Shown: in pieces, positions 7,033-7,389 of the stretch
Layout of the letters: each line of letters begins with the position of its first letter
How positions within the stretch are numbered: position 1 is the stretch's first letter
Assembly (NCBI GenBank): GCA_903913345.1
Contig: CAIWLA010000532.1
Span: 1-7,389, forward strand
Length of the DNA stretch: 7,389 nt
Direction of reading: 5' to 3'
From: an uncultured Magnetococcales bacterium
GTDB lineage: Bacteria; Pseudomonadota; Magnetococcia; Magnetococcales; Magnetaquicoccaceae
Translations under genes and position numbers: made by a program
The notes under the pieces: model-generated
Seen by the model: only the letters and a program-made list of their open reading frames with translations
What the model was told of the DNA's origin: nothing
Databases searched by the model: none

Positions 7033-7061
7033 TTGCGGCACGCGCGTCAGTCGCCTATAGT
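7033..7061 (+). promoter_or_regulatory. Candidate sigma70-type promoter for the asnB-like gene
   Basis: TTGCGG (7033-7038) is separated by exactly 17 bases from TATAGT (7056-7061, five of six matches to the -10 consensus). The -35 is weaker, matching at its first three bases. Transcription would begin near 7068 and give a leader of roughly 130 bases before the ATG at 7200. That leader would include the two small hairpins at 7087-7100 and 7161-7172. The only support is sequence match and position. Confidence 0.4.
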
Positions 7062-7100
7062 GTACTGTCTCATGCCCAGACCACCTCCCTCTGGCGAGGG

Positions 7101-7108
7101 CTGTACAG
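7101..7108. repeat. Perfect 8-base palindrome CTGTACAG
   Basis: A self-complementary octamer just downstream of the CCCTC/GAGGG hairpin. A related TGTAC core occurs at 7061-7065, overlapping the candidate -10 element, 41 bases (about four helical turns) upstream of the TGTAC at 7102-7106. This spacing would suit a pair of operator half-sites on one DNA face, but short palindromes are common by chance. Confidence 0.25.
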
Positions 7109-7199
7109 AGGCCGCTTTGATCGGTTTATTTCGGGAAGCCAAGGGAGATTCCTGTCAGTGGGGCGTTCGCCCGTTCATGCGAGACCATCATAAATATAA

Positions 7200-7389
7200 A
7201 TGTGTGGTATAATAGGAATTTTTTCACCTGCTGATCCAGAAAGGATCTGGCCAACAACAGGACTGGAGGCCATGGTGGCCGCCTTGGGCCACCGCGGTCC
7301 TGATGGACAGGGGCAACATGTCGAGCCTGGATTGTTTTTTGGTCATACCCGCCTGGCGGTCATCGATCTGTCTGCGGCGGGCAGGCAGC
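7200..7389 (+). CDS. asnB: Asparagine synthase (glutamine-hydrolysing)-like, N-terminal part, truncated by the window edge
   Basis: The first 63 codons of a class II (Ntn-type) glutamine amidotransferase of the AsnB family. The start MCGIIGIFSP places Cys2 as the N-terminal nucleophile after Met removal. HRGPDGQG (31-38) and GHTRLAVIDLSAAGRQ (48-63, with Arg51 as the glutamine-binding Arg of the family) are diagnostic. The full protein would normally exceed 500 residues, with a C-terminal ATP-pyrophosphatase domain that activates a carboxylate for amidation; that part lies outside the window. The ATG at 7200 is fixed by the requirement for Cys at position 2. The Shine-Dalgarno is weak (a GAG 16 bases upstream), and the sequence just before the start is AT-rich. 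It is transcribed divergently from the glycan operon. AsnB paralogues in polysaccharide loci may amidate sugar acids rather than aspartate, and the available residues cannot tell these apart. Confidence 0.97.
   Translation, partial: MCGIIGIFSPADPERIWPTTGLEAMVAALGHRGPDGQGQHVEPGLFFGHTRLAVIDLSAAGRQ

Larger units (their letters stand above)
6771..7199. other. Divergent intergenic region between the minus-strand operon and asnB
   Basis: This stretch separates the operon start from the plus-strand asnB-like gene and should hold both promoters. If the membrane protein begins at 6872, the gap shrinks to 327 bases. It contains a fair plus-strand promoter candidate (7033-7061), a perfect CCCTC-TGGC-GAGGG hairpin (7087-7100), a perfect palindrome CTGTACAG (7101-7108) and a GGGC-GTTC-GCCC hairpin (7161-7172). 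The last few bases before asnB are AT-rich (7190-7200). I found no convincing minus-strand promoter and no credible additional gene; the small ORFs here have no recognisable protein character. Confidence 0.7.

Noticed and set aside
7161..7172. GGGC-GTTC-GCCC hairpin as a terminator or riboswitch
   Set aside because: There is no T-tract after it, and the stem is too small to match any riboswitch class I know. It is kept only as a minor leader structure.
1..7389. CRISPR array, tRNA/rRNA genes, insertion sequences, toxin-antitoxin or defence genes
   Set aside because: No spaced repeats, no tRNA- or rRNA-like segments, no transposase motifs or terminal inverted repeats, and no defence-type domains were visible on either strand.

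Overview
This window looks like part of a surface-polysaccharide (O-antigen or capsule type) biosynthesis locus from a moderately GC-rich bacterium, judged by eye. The gene content fits a Gram-negative, probably proteobacterial, host, but nothing in the window fixes the taxon. There are no rRNA or tRNA genes, no CRISPR array and no transposase.

Layout. Six convincing genes lie head to tail on the minus strand from about 6770 down to 4. In transcription order they are: a large polytopic membrane protein with a soluble C-terminal domain (4956-6770); a methyltransferase with an N-terminal Trm112-like zinc ribbon (3966-4919, TTG start); a GT4-type glycosyltransferase (2758-3969); a CgeB-like glycosyltransferase (1688-2761); a class I SAM methyltransferase (857-1531, GTG start); and a second small SAM methyltransferase (4-702). 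Two junctions are 4-base ATGA overlaps (at 3966 and 2758), so these genes are probably translationally coupled. Two gaps of about 155 bases break the pattern. The gap at 1532-1687 holds a candidate internal promoter. The gap at 703-856 holds a possible 55-codon ORF that restores an ATGA junction with the last methyltransferase. On the plus strand, diverging from the operon, the first 63 codons of a class II glutamine amidotransferase/asparagine synthase (asnB-like) run off the right edge from 7200.

How the genes may work together. Two cytoplasmic glycosyltransferases would add sugars to a carrier-linked glycan. Three methyltransferases could modify sugars or cap the chain. The AsnB-like enzyme could amidate a sugar carboxylate, as such enzymes are proposed to do in some O-antigen clusters, or simply make asparagine. 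The membrane protein could be a GT-C-like transferase or another envelope step. The specific substrates are inference.

Most notable observation. A perfect four-copy tetranucleotide tract (GTTG x4 on the plus strand, CAAC x4 in the mRNA) lies between an ATG that overlaps the membrane protein stop codon (TAATG) and the Trm112-methyltransferase reading frame. The ATG is now out of frame and stops after 14 codons. Loss of one repeat unit, or gain of two, would fuse it in frame to the methyltransferase. This geometry resembles slipped-strand phase-variation switches of LPS genes, but four copies is short and chance is not excluded.
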